Shown here in pieces: positions 18,665 to 28,200 of a DNA stretch of 64,000 nt. Both the position numbers and the translations under genes were made by a program. The DNA comes from Rhizobium sp. CCGE 510. GTDB lineage: Bacteria; Pseudomonadota; Alphaproteobacteria; Rhizobiales; Rhizobiaceae. The stretch covers positions 1 through 64,000 of the forward strand of contig NZ_AEYF01000022.1 of NCBI RefSeq assembly GCF_000292525.1, read 5' to 3'. The notes below the pieces were generated by a model, which was not told where the DNA came from, did not search any database, and saw nothing but the letters and a program-made list of their open reading frames with translations. Position 1 is the stretch's first letter. Each line of letters opens with the position of its first letter.

Positions 18665-19072
18665 TTACTGCTGCATCGTCGCGCCTTTGGTGATCTTGTC
18701 GACGATCTTCTTGTCAGCGCGCAGCGCGATGCCGACCACCTTGGCATCGTCTGGCGCAAACTCGGCGAAGATGGCGCGGTTGGCCGCGTCGTGGCCGGTC
18801 GCAAACATTTCCTCTATGAACAGCGAGGCGGTAATATCGCGCTCCAGCGCACGGCGGTGGACCGCTGACATCGTCGCCTCGTCAGCGGAGAGAACAATGA
18901 TCGGCTGGATCGATAGGGGATTGTAGAGATTGCCGGCACGGTCCTTGTAGGGCTCGCCGATAATCTCCGGATGCCCGCCGGCGATGCCGGTCATCAGGAA
19001 GGCGGTGACATTCAGCTTCTGCCAGCCGGCAAGATTGTTTCGCAGAACGACGGCGATTTTGGTATCAAACAT
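18665..19072 (-). CDS. DUF2000 family protein
   Basis: The 135-residue protein matches DUF2000 through KIAVVLRNNLAGWQKLNVTAF, the YNPLSIQPIIVL segment and the ATGHDAANRAIFAEF region. The family is probably peptidyl-tRNA hydrolase-like in fold and has no settled function. An ATG five codons further upstream (19087) is possible; neither start has a strong ribosome site. It is divergent from an AraC regulator whose start is only about 45 bases away, so that regulator may control it. Confidence 0.8.
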   Translation of the reverse strand: MFDTKIAVVLRNNLAGWQKLNVTAFLMTGIAGGHPEIIGEPYKDRAGNLYNPLSIQPIIVLSADEATMSAVHRRALERDITASLFIEEMFATGHDAANRAIFAEFAPDDAKVVGIALRADKKIVDKITKGATMQQ

Positions 19073-19116
19073 GGGACTGTCTTTCATTTGGTATCGGTTA
19101 TGGAGCATCGGGCGCG

Positions 19117-20028
19117 TTGAGCCAGGATCTACATCCGCAGGCCTTCGAAGGTCTTGAACGTTTGTGCGCAGGACCATCCGGCAACGCCATCCTGGCGGCG
19201 CCGGCTTTTCCCGGCATCGAGCGCATCGGGGCGCAATTCTCAGGCAATGCCTTCGAGCCGCACCGTCACGACACCTATGCGCTCGGCGTGACGCTGAAGG
19301 GGGTGCAGACCTTTCGCTATCGCGGCGAGCAACGGTTCAGCCTGCCGGGGCAGGTGATCGTGCTGCATCCGGACGAGGAGCATGACGGCGGGGCAGGGAC
19401 CGAGGACGGGCTGCAATACCGTATGCTTTACCTGGAGCCGTCGTTGCTTCTCGAATGCCTGGAGGCGGATGGAGTCGGCCTGCCTTTCGTCGACGAACCC
19501 GTCATCGGCGATCCGGCGCTTGGGGGTGTGCTGCTCGCCGCGCTCAGCGAACTCGACCGCGAACTGGACGAGCTTTTCGTCGACGATTTCCTGTCGCAGG
19601 TGGCGGGTGGGCTGTCCCGGCATGCGTCGTTGCCGCGCCGGCCGCTCGGGGGCGTTGCCTGGCGGCAGGCGCGGGCGGCGCTGGATTATCTCGAGGCGCA
19701 TACGACGCGGCCGGTACGCTCCGGCGAGCTCGAGGCGGTGACCGGGCTCGACCGTTTCGCGCTGTCGCGGCATTTCCGGGCGGCCTTCGCCACCAGCCCG
19801 CATCGCTACCTGCTGATGCGGCGGCTGCAGCAGGCGCGGGCGATGATCGGCGCAGGCGAGGGGATTTCGGATACAGCAGCGGCAACGGGCTTCGCTGACC
19901 AGAGCCATCTCAATCGGCATTTCAAGAAAGCCTATGGCATGACGCCCGGCCAATGGGCAACGCTCGCCCACAACTCTGCGCGGCGCTTTATACGGGGTTT
20001 TCCGCTAGGCCGGAACGGCGGGCGATGA
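19117..20028 (+). CDS. AraC family transcriptional regulator
   Basis: The 303-residue protein has an AraC-type cupin sensor at the N-terminus (AFEPHRHDTYALGVTLKGVQTF, PGQVIVLHPDEEHDG). It has two C-terminal helix-turn-helix units ending in GFADQSHLNRHFKKAYGMTPGQW. I could find only a TTG start (19117) that keeps the conserved N-terminus, with TGGAG about 11 bases upstream. Its 3' end overlaps the convergent AbrB-type gene by 41 bases. The likely target is the divergent DUF2000 gene and itself. Confidence 0.88.
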   Translation: MSQDLHPQAFEGLERLCAGPSGNAILAAPAFPGIERIGAQFSGNAFEPHRHDTYALGVTLKGVQTFRYRGEQRFSLPGQVIVLHPDEEHDGGAGTEDGLQYRMLYLEPSLLLECLEADGVGLPFVDEPVIGDPALGGVLLAALSELDRELDELFVDDFLSQVAGGLSRHASLPRRPLGGVAWRQARAALDYLEAHTTRPVRSGELEAVTGLDRFALSRHFRAAFATSPHRYLLMRRLQQARAMIGAGEGISDTAAATGFADQSHLNRHFKKAYGMTPGQWATLAHNSARRFIRGFPLGRNGGR

Positions 20029-21082
20029 AGCGGGCGAGCATCGGGCCGATCATCAGGATTACCAGGAAGCGGCCGGTCTGCATCGCCATGACGAAGGGCA
20101 CGTCGACATCGCTGGAGGCCGCGATGATGGCGACGGAATCGGCGCCGCCTGGGCTGGTGGCGAGGTAGGCCGTCAGCGGATCGATGCCGGCGAAGATATG
20201 AAGGGCAGCCGCCATGCAGCCGCAGAGCGTCATCAGCAGTATGATGCAGGCCGATACCCGCGGCAGAGCGCGCGCCACGTGCTCAAGGATCGAGCGGGTG
20301 AAACGCAGGCCGATGCTCCAGCCGACGAGCGCATAGGCGATGGCAAGCAGCCACATCGGCAGCTCGATCTTCAAGAGGCCCAAGCCCTGCAGGAAGGCGC
20401 CGAGAAAGAGCGGGACGATGATCGTGCCGCCCTGGATGCGCAGACGTTTTACGCCATAGCTACAGATGGCTGCGAAAGCGAACGTCGCCGCAAAGGCCGG
20501 CCAATCGACTTCGGGGAAGAGGACGAGCGGCGGCGGTTCGGCGCCGTCTGTCGCCACCCACAGGCGCGAGATCACAGAGGCGCCGACGGCAACGAAGACG
20601 ACGCGCAGATATTGCATGAAGGCGACGAGGCGGGCATCGGCGCCATAGGCTTCCGACATGATGACCATGGCGGACGCGCCGCCCGGCGAGGAGCCCCAGA
20701 CGGCAGTCGTTCCTGGCAGCACCTGCCAGCGTGTCAGAAGCCAACCGAGGCCGGTGGCGATGGCGATGACCGAGAAGATGAACAGCAGAAAGAGCGGTGC
20801 GTCCTTTGTCATGGTGCCGAGAATGTCGGGCGTAATGGTGCGCGCCATCATGAGGCCGACGAAGACCTGGCCGAGCTGCAGCGGCCAGAAGGGCACATGA
20901 AGCTTTCCATTCCCGACGGTAAGCGCCAGCAGAATTGCAGCGACCATCGGCCCGATCAGCAGCGAGGCAGGCAGGGCGAAGAGTTCGAGGAAGACGGTGA
21001 GAGCGAGCGAAAGCGCCAGCAGCAGCGCCCATTTCGGCAGGCCGGTATCGCGCAGCAGGCGGCTTGCGTCGCTGGGTGACAT
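19988..21082 (-). CDS. AbrB family membrane protein (putative permease)
   Basis: The 364-residue hydrophobic protein has about ten membrane segments and an internal duplication. The two halves carry similar motifs, AVWGSSPGGASAMVIMSEAYGADARLVAFMQYLR and LATSPGGADSVAIIAASSDVDVPFVMAMQTGR. This is the pattern of the bacterial AbrB/ammonia monooxygenase-like membrane family, which is unrelated to the Bacillus DNA-binding AbrB. Its substrate is unknown. The ATG at 21082 was preferred over an upstream start that would add 29 poorly conserved residues. Confidence 0.82.
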   Translation of the reverse strand: MSPSDASRLLRDTGLPKWALLLALSLALTVFLELFALPASLLIGPMVAAILLALTVGNGKLHVPFWPLQLGQVFVGLMMARTITPDILGTMTKDAPLFLLFIFSVIAIATGLGWLLTRWQVLPGTTAVWGSSPGGASAMVIMSEAYGADARLVAFMQYLRVVFVAVGASVISRLWVATDGAEPPPLVLFPEVDWPAFAATFAFAAICSYGVKRLRIQGGTIIVPLFLGAFLQGLGLLKIELPMWLLAIAYALVGWSIGLRFTRSILEHVARALPRVSACIILLMTLCGCMAAALHIFAGIDPLTAYLATSPGGADSVAIIAASSDVDVPFVMAMQTGRFLVILMIGPMLARFIARRSGLAENPV

Positions 21083-21337
21083 AATCCCCGTACCTTTCCT
21101 GGCCGGTGCCAAGCCATGAGGCTGAAGGTGGGAGGATGCCCCGGCACGACAAAGAGTGGCCGGTGGCAAGGGCCGGCTAACGCGGGTCTGGTATAGGCGG
21201 GTGCGAGGCGGACGGTCAATTGCGAAATCTGGCGTCTCGGCGTCGTGGACTGCGAAATTGATTCATCCGGCCGCTTCAAGCCATTGTTTTCATGCGTGTC
21301 ATCGTCGCCAACTGCTGAACGGTTTGGCCGAGATACA
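21083..21337. other. Intergenic region between AbrB-type and LysR genes
   Basis: About 255 bases separate the two minus-strand genes. It must carry the promoter of the AbrB-type gene. No other feature was recognised. Confidence 0.3.
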
Positions 21338-22240
21338 TCACAGCCGCACGTGGCTGGCGAGGAAATCGAGCAGCGCGCGCACGCGTGCCGGCAGCGGGCC
21401 GCCTTGGCCGATATAGAGGGCGTGGAATTCCTCGCGATCGCCGGGATTGAGCTCTTCGAGCACCGGCATCAGGCGGCCGTCATCGATATCTGTGTGCACG
21501 GTGAAGGCTGAAAGGCGGGCAAGGCCGGCGCCGGATAGCGCCAGGTGCCGCATGGCTTCGCCGTCTCCCACCTGCACGCCTGGGGTGATCGGCATCGTCA
21601 CCGTCTCGCCGTCTTCGCGTAGCGGCCAGCCCTCGACGGCGCGGGCGTAGGAAAATCCGATGCGACAATGGCGATGGAGATCGGCGACCGTGCGTGGCTC
21701 GCCGTGACGCCGGAGATAATCCGGCGAGGCGACGATGATCTTGCCGGTGGTGCCAAGCTTGCGGGCGATCAGGCTGGAATTCTTCAAGGGGCCGGCGCGG
21801 ATCGCGACGTCGGCGCGTTCCTCCATCAGGTCGATAATCCTGTCGGTATGGGAAATATCCAGTGTCACGGCGGGATGAAGCGCCATGAAAGCGGGGACGA
21901 GCGGCGCCAGCACATGGTTGCCGAACGAGCCGCTGGTATTGATGCGGATGCGCCCGGCCGCTTCTTCGCCGGTTGAAGCATGGCGCTCCGCCTCGCCGAT
22001 ATCGGCAAGGATGGCGATGCTGCGCTCATAGAAGGCGCAGCCCTCCGGCGTCAGCTGCAGCTTTCGGGTCGAACGGTTGACAAGTCGGGCGCCGAGGCGT
22101 GCCTCCAGCCGGGCGACGAGTTTGCTGACGGCCGACGGGGTCATGCGCCGGGCCGCGGCGGCCGCGGAAAAGCCACCGCGCTCGACGACGCTGACGAAGA
22201 CTTCCATTTCGCCGGAGCGGTTGATGTCCTGACGGCTCAT
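21338..22240 (-). CDS. LysR family transcriptional regulator
   Basis: The 300-residue protein has an N-terminal winged helix (MEVFVSVVERGGFSAAAAARRMTPSAVSKLVARLEARLGARLVNRSTR) and a periplasmic-binding-like effector domain. It belongs to the DsdA/YafC-like group often found beside oxidoreductases. It is divergent from an aldo/keto reductase with 92 bases between the starts, the usual layout for a LysR regulator and its target. Confidence 0.92.
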   Translation of the reverse strand: MSRQDINRSGEMEVFVSVVERGGFSAAAAARRMTPSAVSKLVARLEARLGARLVNRSTRKLQLTPEGCAFYERSIAILADIGEAERHASTGEEAAGRIRINTSGSFGNHVLAPLVPAFMALHPAVTLDISHTDRIIDLMEERADVAIRAGPLKNSSLIARKLGTTGKIIVASPDYLRRHGEPRTVADLHRHCRIGFSYARAVEGWPLREDGETVTMPITPGVQVGDGEAMRHLALSGAGLARLSAFTVHTDIDDGRLMPVLEELNPGDREEFHALYIGQGGPLPARVRALLDFLASHVRL

Positions 22241-22332
22241 GATGAATTCAAGTCACAGATGATTTGCTCGCAGGCAATCTATATCACCAATTGGACAAGG
22301 TCTATCTCAGAGGAAACGAAGGAGACAGATCC

Positions 22333-23367
22333 ATGGACTACAGAAATCTCGGCGCATCCGGTCTCAGAGTGCCGGTGTTGAGCTTTGGTGCGGGCACATT
22401 CGGCGGCAGCGGCCCGCTGTTTGGCGCCTGGGGCAATACCGATGCCCAGGAGGCGCGAAGGCTCGTCGACATATGCATCGAAGCCGGAGTCAATCTCTTC
22501 GACACGGCCGATGTCTATTCGGCCGGGGCGTCCGAAGAGGTGCTCGGCCAAGCGATCCGCGGCCGGCGCGATGCGGTGCTGATCTCGACGAAGACGGCGC
22601 TGCCGACGGGCGAGGGGCCGCAGGACTGGGGAACGTCGCGGGCGCGGCTGATCCGTGCGACGGAAGATGCGCTGCGCCGGCTCGGGACCGACTATATCGA
22701 CCTGCTGCAGCTTCATGCCTTCGATGCCTCGACGCCGGTCGAGGAGGTGTTGTCGACGCTTAACGGGCTCGTGGCATCAGGCAAGATCCGCTATGTCGGG
22801 GTTTCGAACTTTTCAGGCTGGGAGCTGATGAAATCGCTTGCCGCCGCCGAGCGCCACGGCCATCCGCGTTATGTCGCCCATCAGGTCTATTATTCGCTGG
22901 CGGGACGCGATTACGAATGGGAGCTGATGCCACTCGGCGCCGACCAGGGCGTCGGCGCCCTTGTCTGGAGCCCGCTTGCCTGGGGACGGCTGACCGGCAG
23001 GATCCGCCGCGGCCAGCCACTGCCGGCGTCAAGCCGGCTGCACGAGACGGCGCAATATGGCCCGCCTGTCGACGACGAGAAGCTGTTCGACATCATCGAT
23101 GTGCTGGATGCCATCGCAGCCGAGACCGGCCGGACGGTGCCGCAGATCGCCATCAACTGGCTGCTCAGCCGGCCGACGGTATCGAGCGTCATCATTGGCG
23201 CCCGCAACGAGGAGCAGCTCAGGCAAAACCTCGGCTCGGTCGGCTGGAGGCTGTCGAAAGATGAGATCGAAAGGCTCGACGCCGTCAGCGCCGTAACAGT
23301 GCCCTATCCCTATTTCCCCTATCGGCGGCAGGAGGGTTTTGCGCGGCTCAACCCACCAATCGTCTGA
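22333..23367 (+). CDS. Aldo/keto reductase
   Basis: The 344-residue TIM-barrel NADPH oxidoreductase resembles the potassium-channel beta subunit / YghZ branch. The catalytic tetrad is visible as Asp57, Tyr62 (DTADVYSAG), Lys87 (STKTAL) and a His in LLQLHAFD. The C-terminal cofactor block is SSVIIGARNEEQLRQNL. I chose the ATG at 22333 because a GGAG motif precedes it and the family N-terminus MDYRNLGASGL starts there. The divergent LysR gene probably regulates it; the substrate is unknown. Confidence 0.9.
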   Translation: MDYRNLGASGLRVPVLSFGAGTFGGSGPLFGAWGNTDAQEARRLVDICIEAGVNLFDTADVYSAGASEEVLGQAIRGRRDAVLISTKTALPTGEGPQDWGTSRARLIRATEDALRRLGTDYIDLLQLHAFDASTPVEEVLSTLNGLVASGKIRYVGVSNFSGWELMKSLAAAERHGHPRYVAHQVYYSLAGRDYEWELMPLGADQGVGALVWSPLAWGRLTGRIRRGQPLPASSRLHETAQYGPPVDDEKLFDIIDVLDAIAAETGRTVPQIAINWLLSRPTVSSVIIGARNEEQLRQNLGSVGWRLSKDEIERLDAVSAVTVPYPYFPYRRQEGFARLNPPIV

Positions 23368-23635
23368 GGTGCCGGGGGCGGCGGTGTTTGTCTATGGCAA
23401 CCGGCCTATAACAAAGGGGGAATGAAATCTTCTGCCAATCTTAACTGGACAGCCGCTTTGACTTGCCGCATACCCAGCCTGCTGCATAATTCTTCAAATC
23501 GGAATCGATTTAGGGATGAAATTATGCAGCAATTTTAAAGTTCTACAGCGTCCTTTGCGCATCTGAAAAGACGCGCGGCGCTGTAGCCTGCGGGACACGA
23601 TACGGTTTCGGCGGAATGGCAGGGAGATTAAAGGG
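23368..23635. other. Intergenic region upstream of the D-lactate dehydrogenase-type gene
   Basis: It contains the palindromic repeat at 23523-23586 and presumably the promoter of the flavoprotein gene. No gene is apparent. Confidence 0.35.
23523..23586 (+). repeat. Dispersed palindromic repeat, copy 1
   Basis: The element has nested arms CTACAGCG / GCGCTGTAG and GCGC-TCT / AGA-CGCGC around a GAAA loop. It shares the core CAGCGTCCTTTGCGC and the flank TGCAGCA...AAAGT with an inverted copy at 29009-29067. The two copies flank the D-lactate dehydrogenase-type and AsmA genes. Confidence 0.7.
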
Positions 23636-25048
23636 ATGGCGCTGAAGGACGCGAAGGCCGGCACACGCAACGAGGCGGGGATAGCTACCGTGCTCGGCAT
23701 TCTCAAACAGAGCTTCGGCGAGCGCTTCCAGACCGGCCAGTCCTTCCGCGAACAGCATGCCCACACGACCACCTACATCCCGCCGCAATTGCCGGACGGC
23801 GTGCTCTTCGCCGAGAGCGCCGAGGACGTGAAGGCGGCGGTCAGAGCGTGTGCGACCCACAAGGTGCCGGTGATCGGCTTCGGTGTCGGCACCTCGCTGG
23901 AGGGTCAGGTCAATGCCGCCAATGGCGGTATTTCCATCGATTTCAGCCGCATGAACCGCGTGCTCGAGGTCAATCCGGAGGATCTCGACTGCACCGTCGA
24001 GCCGGGTGTGACGCGTGAGGCGCTGAATATCCATCTGCGCGATACCGGCCTGTTCTTCCCGATCGATCCCGGCGCCAATGCTTCGATCGGCGGCATGGCC
24101 TCGACGCGGGCGTCGGGCACCAATGCCGTGCGTTACGGAACGATGAAGGACAATGTGCTTGCCCTCACCGCCGTCACCGCCAATGGTGAGGAGATCCGCA
24201 CGGCCCGGCGCGCCCGCAAATCTTCCGCCGGCTACGACCTGACGCGGCTCTTCGTCGGCGCCGAGGGTACGCTCGGCATCCTGACCTCGGTGACGCTGCG
24301 CCTGCAGGCAATCCCGCAGAAGATCGCCGGTGGCGCCTGCGCCTTTCCGAGCGTCAAGGCTGCTTGCGATGCCGTCATCATGACGATCCAGATGGGCATT
24401 CCGGTGGCGCGCATCGAGCTGCTCGATACGGTGCAGATGCGGGCCTGCAATGCGTATTCCAAGCTTTCCTATGCCGAAAGCCCAACGCTCTTCCTCGAAT
24501 TCCACGGCACCGACGAGACGGTGCCGCTGCAATCGGCAGCCTTCGCCGAGATCGCAGCAGAGTGCGGCGGGGCTGAATTCCTGTGGACCGCCAATGCCGA
24601 GGAGCGGACGAAACTCTGGAAGGCCCGCCACGACGCCTATTGGGCTGCAAGGGCGCTGGCGCCTGGGCTTGCCGCACTTTCGACCGATGTTTGTGTTCCG
24701 ATATCGAGGCTGGCCGATTGCGTTTCCGAAACGCAGGCGGATATCGAGGAGCACGGGCTGCTCGGACCGATCGTCGGCCATGCCGGCGACGGGAACTTCC
24801 ATGTGCTGTTGTTGTTCGACGACAGACGCGCCGAAGACATCGCCATGGCGGAGAGCTTCGTGCAACGGCTCAACCAACGGGCGCTCGACATGGACGGGAC
24901 ATGCACCGGCGAACACGGGATCGGCCAAGGCAAGATGGCGTTTCTGAAACAGGAACTCGGAGGCGCTGTGGATCTGATGCGACAGGTGAAACAGGCGCTC
25001 GATCCGGATGATATCTTCAATCCCGGCAAGATTTTCCACCATGGCTGA
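23636..25048 (+). CDS. FAD-linked D-lactate dehydrogenase / glycolate oxidase-type oxidase
   Basis: The 470-residue flavoprotein has an FAD-binding type 4 domain with GFGVGTSLEGQVNA, IDPGANASIGGMASTRASG and GTMKDNVLALTAV. The C-terminal cap has GPIVGHAGDGNFHVLL and the final GTCTGEHGIGQGK block with the active-site His. This is the DLD/GlcD group, closest by eye to D-lactate dehydrogenase (cytochrome), which oxidises a D-2-hydroxy acid and feeds electrons to the respiratory chain. The exact substrate is uncertain; no glcE or glcF gene adjoins it. Confidence 0.88.
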   Translation: MALKDAKAGTRNEAGIATVLGILKQSFGERFQTGQSFREQHAHTTTYIPPQLPDGVLFAESAEDVKAAVRACATHKVPVIGFGVGTSLEGQVNAANGGISIDFSRMNRVLEVNPEDLDCTVEPGVTREALNIHLRDTGLFFPIDPGANASIGGMASTRASGTNAVRYGTMKDNVLALTAVTANGEEIRTARRARKSSAGYDLTRLFVGAEGTLGILTSVTLRLQAIPQKIAGGACAFPSVKAACDAVIMTIQMGIPVARIELLDTVQMRACNAYSKLSYAESPTLFLEFHGTDETVPLQSAAFAEIAAECGGAEFLWTANAEERTKLWKARHDAYWAARALAPGLAALSTDVCVPISRLADCVSETQADIEEHGLLGPIVGHAGDGNFHVLLLFDDRRAEDIAMAESFVQRLNQRALDMDGTCTGEHGIGQGKMAFLKQELGGAVDLMRQVKQALDPDDIFNPGKIFHHG

Positions 25049-25130
25049 CCGGAATATTCTCATGAACTTGGGCCTTCGCCCCGACACCAACGGCGCCAGG
25101 GCATTTCCGTTTTTGTCTGCACTCCGGAAA

Positions 25131-25225
25131 TGCTCTATCTTTTTGTTTTTCCGCAATTCGCCGGGAAAGTCGCTTGGCACTTTTCCCCGCAAAACCGCTG
25201 GGCACTTTTGCCGGAAGTGTTCTAG
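25131..25225. repeat. Rhizobial mosaic intergenic repeat, copy B
   Basis: It runs from GCTCTATCTTTTTGTTTTTC to GTGTTCTAG and holds two CGCTTGGCACTTTTCC-like units in tandem. It aligns over most of its length with the reverse of copy A (11671-11800) and with copy D (49811-49908). It occupies most of the gap between the D-lactate dehydrogenase-type gene and the AsmA gene. Confidence 0.7.
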
Positions 25226-25252
25226 TGTCGACACCAGAATCCCGAATGGAGA

Positions 25253-28200
25253 ATGCTTGAATTGGTAGGCCGGTTCCTCGTCTTTCTGGGGGGAGTGATC
25301 GTCGTAGCGCTGTTTGTGGCGCTGCTTGCGCCGCTATTCATCGACTGGACGGATTTCCGCAAGAATTTCGAGGATCAGGCGAGCCGCATCATCGGCAAGA
25401 AAGTCACTGTCTACGGGACGGTGGATGCGCGGCTCCTACCGTTTCCGTCGGTCACGCTGCACGATGTGCGCGTCGGCCAGGAGGCGGACGGCACGCCGAT
25501 CGTCAAGGTCGAGCAGTTCTCCATGGATGCCGAACTCGCGCCTTTCCTGTCGGGTGAAGCGCTGATCTTCGACATGCGCGTCGTCAATCCGAAAGTGCGC
25601 CTCAGACTGCTCAAGGACGGCACGCTCGACTGGATGCGCGGCAGCCGCGCCGAAATACCGGCGAAAACCGTCGTTCTCGAAAACGTGCATGTCAGTGGCG
25701 GCGAAGTCGAGTTCATAGACGATCAGTCGGGCCGCTCACGCCGCATCACCGGCCTCAACGCGGAAATGTCGGCCAAGTCGCTGGCCGGCCCCTGGCGCAT
25801 CGAGGGTGATGCGGCCCTCGACGGCGAACACGGCAGCTTTTTGATCTCGAGCAGCCAGCCGGACGAGAAGGGCGTGCTGCGCATGCGCACGAAGCTTTCG
25901 CCGGATAAGCACCCCGTCAGCGTCGATCTCGACGGCGAACTGAAGCTCGTCGACAGTAAACCGAACTATCAGGGGCAGCTTTCGGCGGCGATCGAAAACC
26001 GCAACAGTGCCAAGCCCGCCAACAAGAAAGAGCAGCCGCCGCGCGTCAAGGGCCGCTTCGAACTCACCAACGAACGCATCCGCATTCCCGAATACCGGAT
26101 GGAGATCGGCCCAACCGACGATCCCTACGTCATAACCGGCGAGGCGACGCTCGATACCGGCAATGCGCCGGAATTCCTGTTGACCGCCGACGGGCAGCAG
26201 ATCGATGTGAACCGCATCGGCAACCAGGGTGCGGCCGGCAAGACGACGCGCGACGCGGCGGTTTCGGGGCGCCAGCGCCTGAGTTCGCTAATTGATGTCA
26301 TCGGCCAGGTACCGATCCCGCAGGTGCCGGGCAAGGCGAGTGTCAAGCTGCCGGCGATCGTCGCCGGCGATACGACGCTGCGCGACGTGCAGCTGGAGTT
26401 GGAGCCGGCCGGTACCGGCTGGATGATCGACAGCGCCAGCGGTACGCTGCCGGGGCGCACGCAGGTGGAAGGCAAGGGCAAGCTGCTGCTTCAGGGCGAA
26501 GCCTCGTTCAACGGCCAGATCGTGGTGGCCTCCAGCCAGCCGACGGGACTTGCCTCCTGGCTTGCCGGCTCGGTCGACCCGGCCATCCGGCAATTGCGGC
26601 AGGCGGGATTTTCCGCCAATGTCAGCCTGACACACGAATTGCAGCGTTTCGAAAATCTTGAGATCGCTATTGGAGCGGCGACGCTGAAGGGCCGGCTGGA
26701 GCGGCAGGCGATCTCCGGCCAGACGCCGACGCTGTCGGTGGCACTGAACGGCGATACGCTCGATCTCGATGCGCTGCAGGCGCTGAGCGGGCTGATGACC
26801 GGCCAGGATGCCGGCGACAACGTGCTCGACCACAAGATCGCCGCCCAGCTCAAGGCCGATAGGTTCACCGCCTTCGGCGTCGATGCCGAAAATGTCGAGA
26901 CCACTTTCACCATCGCCGACGGCGCGCTTGCCGTCGACCGGCTGTCGATCAAGAATCTCGCAGGCGCCGAGCTGACGGCGACGGGCAGGGCAGAAGGGTC
27001 GCTGCTTGACTACAAGGGTGCGGGCGAGATCACCTTTAAATCGGCAGATCCCGGCGGCTTCTTCACCATGCTGCGCGAACACCTGCCGCATCACCCGGTG
27101 CTCGACCGGCTGGTGCGCAACGCCGGCTGGTACGGCAATACGGCGCTGCGCGGCGCGCTGTCGCTAGGCGGCGACGAAGGCAACGCCCTGACGGTGACGC
27201 TTGCCGGCGTCTCGAACGGTAGCCGCGTCAATCTCGATTACCGCATGTCCGACCTCCTGGCGCTGACCGGCAACGGCACGACGAGCCTTGAGACGACGCT
27301 CGAAAACGCCGTGCCATCGGTCTTGTTCGGCCAGGCCGGGCTCGATCCACTGCCGGTCGATGTCGGCGCCAATGGCCGGCTGACGCTGAAGGTGAAGGCA
27401 TCGGGCAACGATCCTGCCGATGCGGCGCTGACCTTTGCGACCGACCGGTCCTCGTTCACCGCCAATGGCAAGGTCGATGTCCGGCCGGAGACTTTCATGA
27501 ACGGCCAGATCGCGCTTTCGCTCGACAGCGCCGATATCGACCCCTACCTCATCATGAACGGGATCGCCCTGCCGCAGACGGGAAGCGGCCTGCCGTTTGG
27601 CCTGCAGGTCAATGCCGACGTCGATAGCGACAAGATTGTCTTTTCCGATCTCAAGGGCCATGCGGCCGACAACGAGTTTTCAGGCGCGCTGAGCTTCGAC
27701 CGGAAGGCTGCGAAGACGACCGCGGCCGGCGAGCTGACACTTTCCAAGGCTGATGCCGGCTGGCTCGGCGAGGCGGTGTTCGGCCAGATTGTCGATCCCG
27801 CCAATGGCGCGCTGACAACGGCACCGCTCGGGCTGCCCGTCTTCAAGGATCTCGACGTCAACATGAAGCTGACGGCCAAGCAGTTCTGGCCCGGCCTGCC
27901 GGAAACGGAGGTCACCGATTTTACCAGCAACGTCGCCTACAAGGGCGACGAGCTGCAGCTCAACGATATGGCCGGCAACTGGGACGGCGGAAAGCTCTCC
28001 GGCAATCTGCTGTTCACCAATGCCGATGGCACAGGCTTCCTGCAGACGAAGCTTGCACTTGCCGATTCCGATCTTGCCGGCGTCGTCTGGCTGCGCGACG
28101 GCGCGCCGATCGCCAACGGCAAATTCGGATTGTCGCTGTCGATGGAGGCCTCGGGCAAGACAATCGGCGAGATCGCCAGTTCGCTGAACGGCTCCGGCGA

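Noticed and set aside
23543..25234. A 563-codon minus-strand open frame over the D-lactate dehydrogenase-type gene
   Set aside because: The plus-strand flavoprotein has unmistakable FAD and C-terminal motifs. The antisense frame has none and includes repeat sequence at its end.
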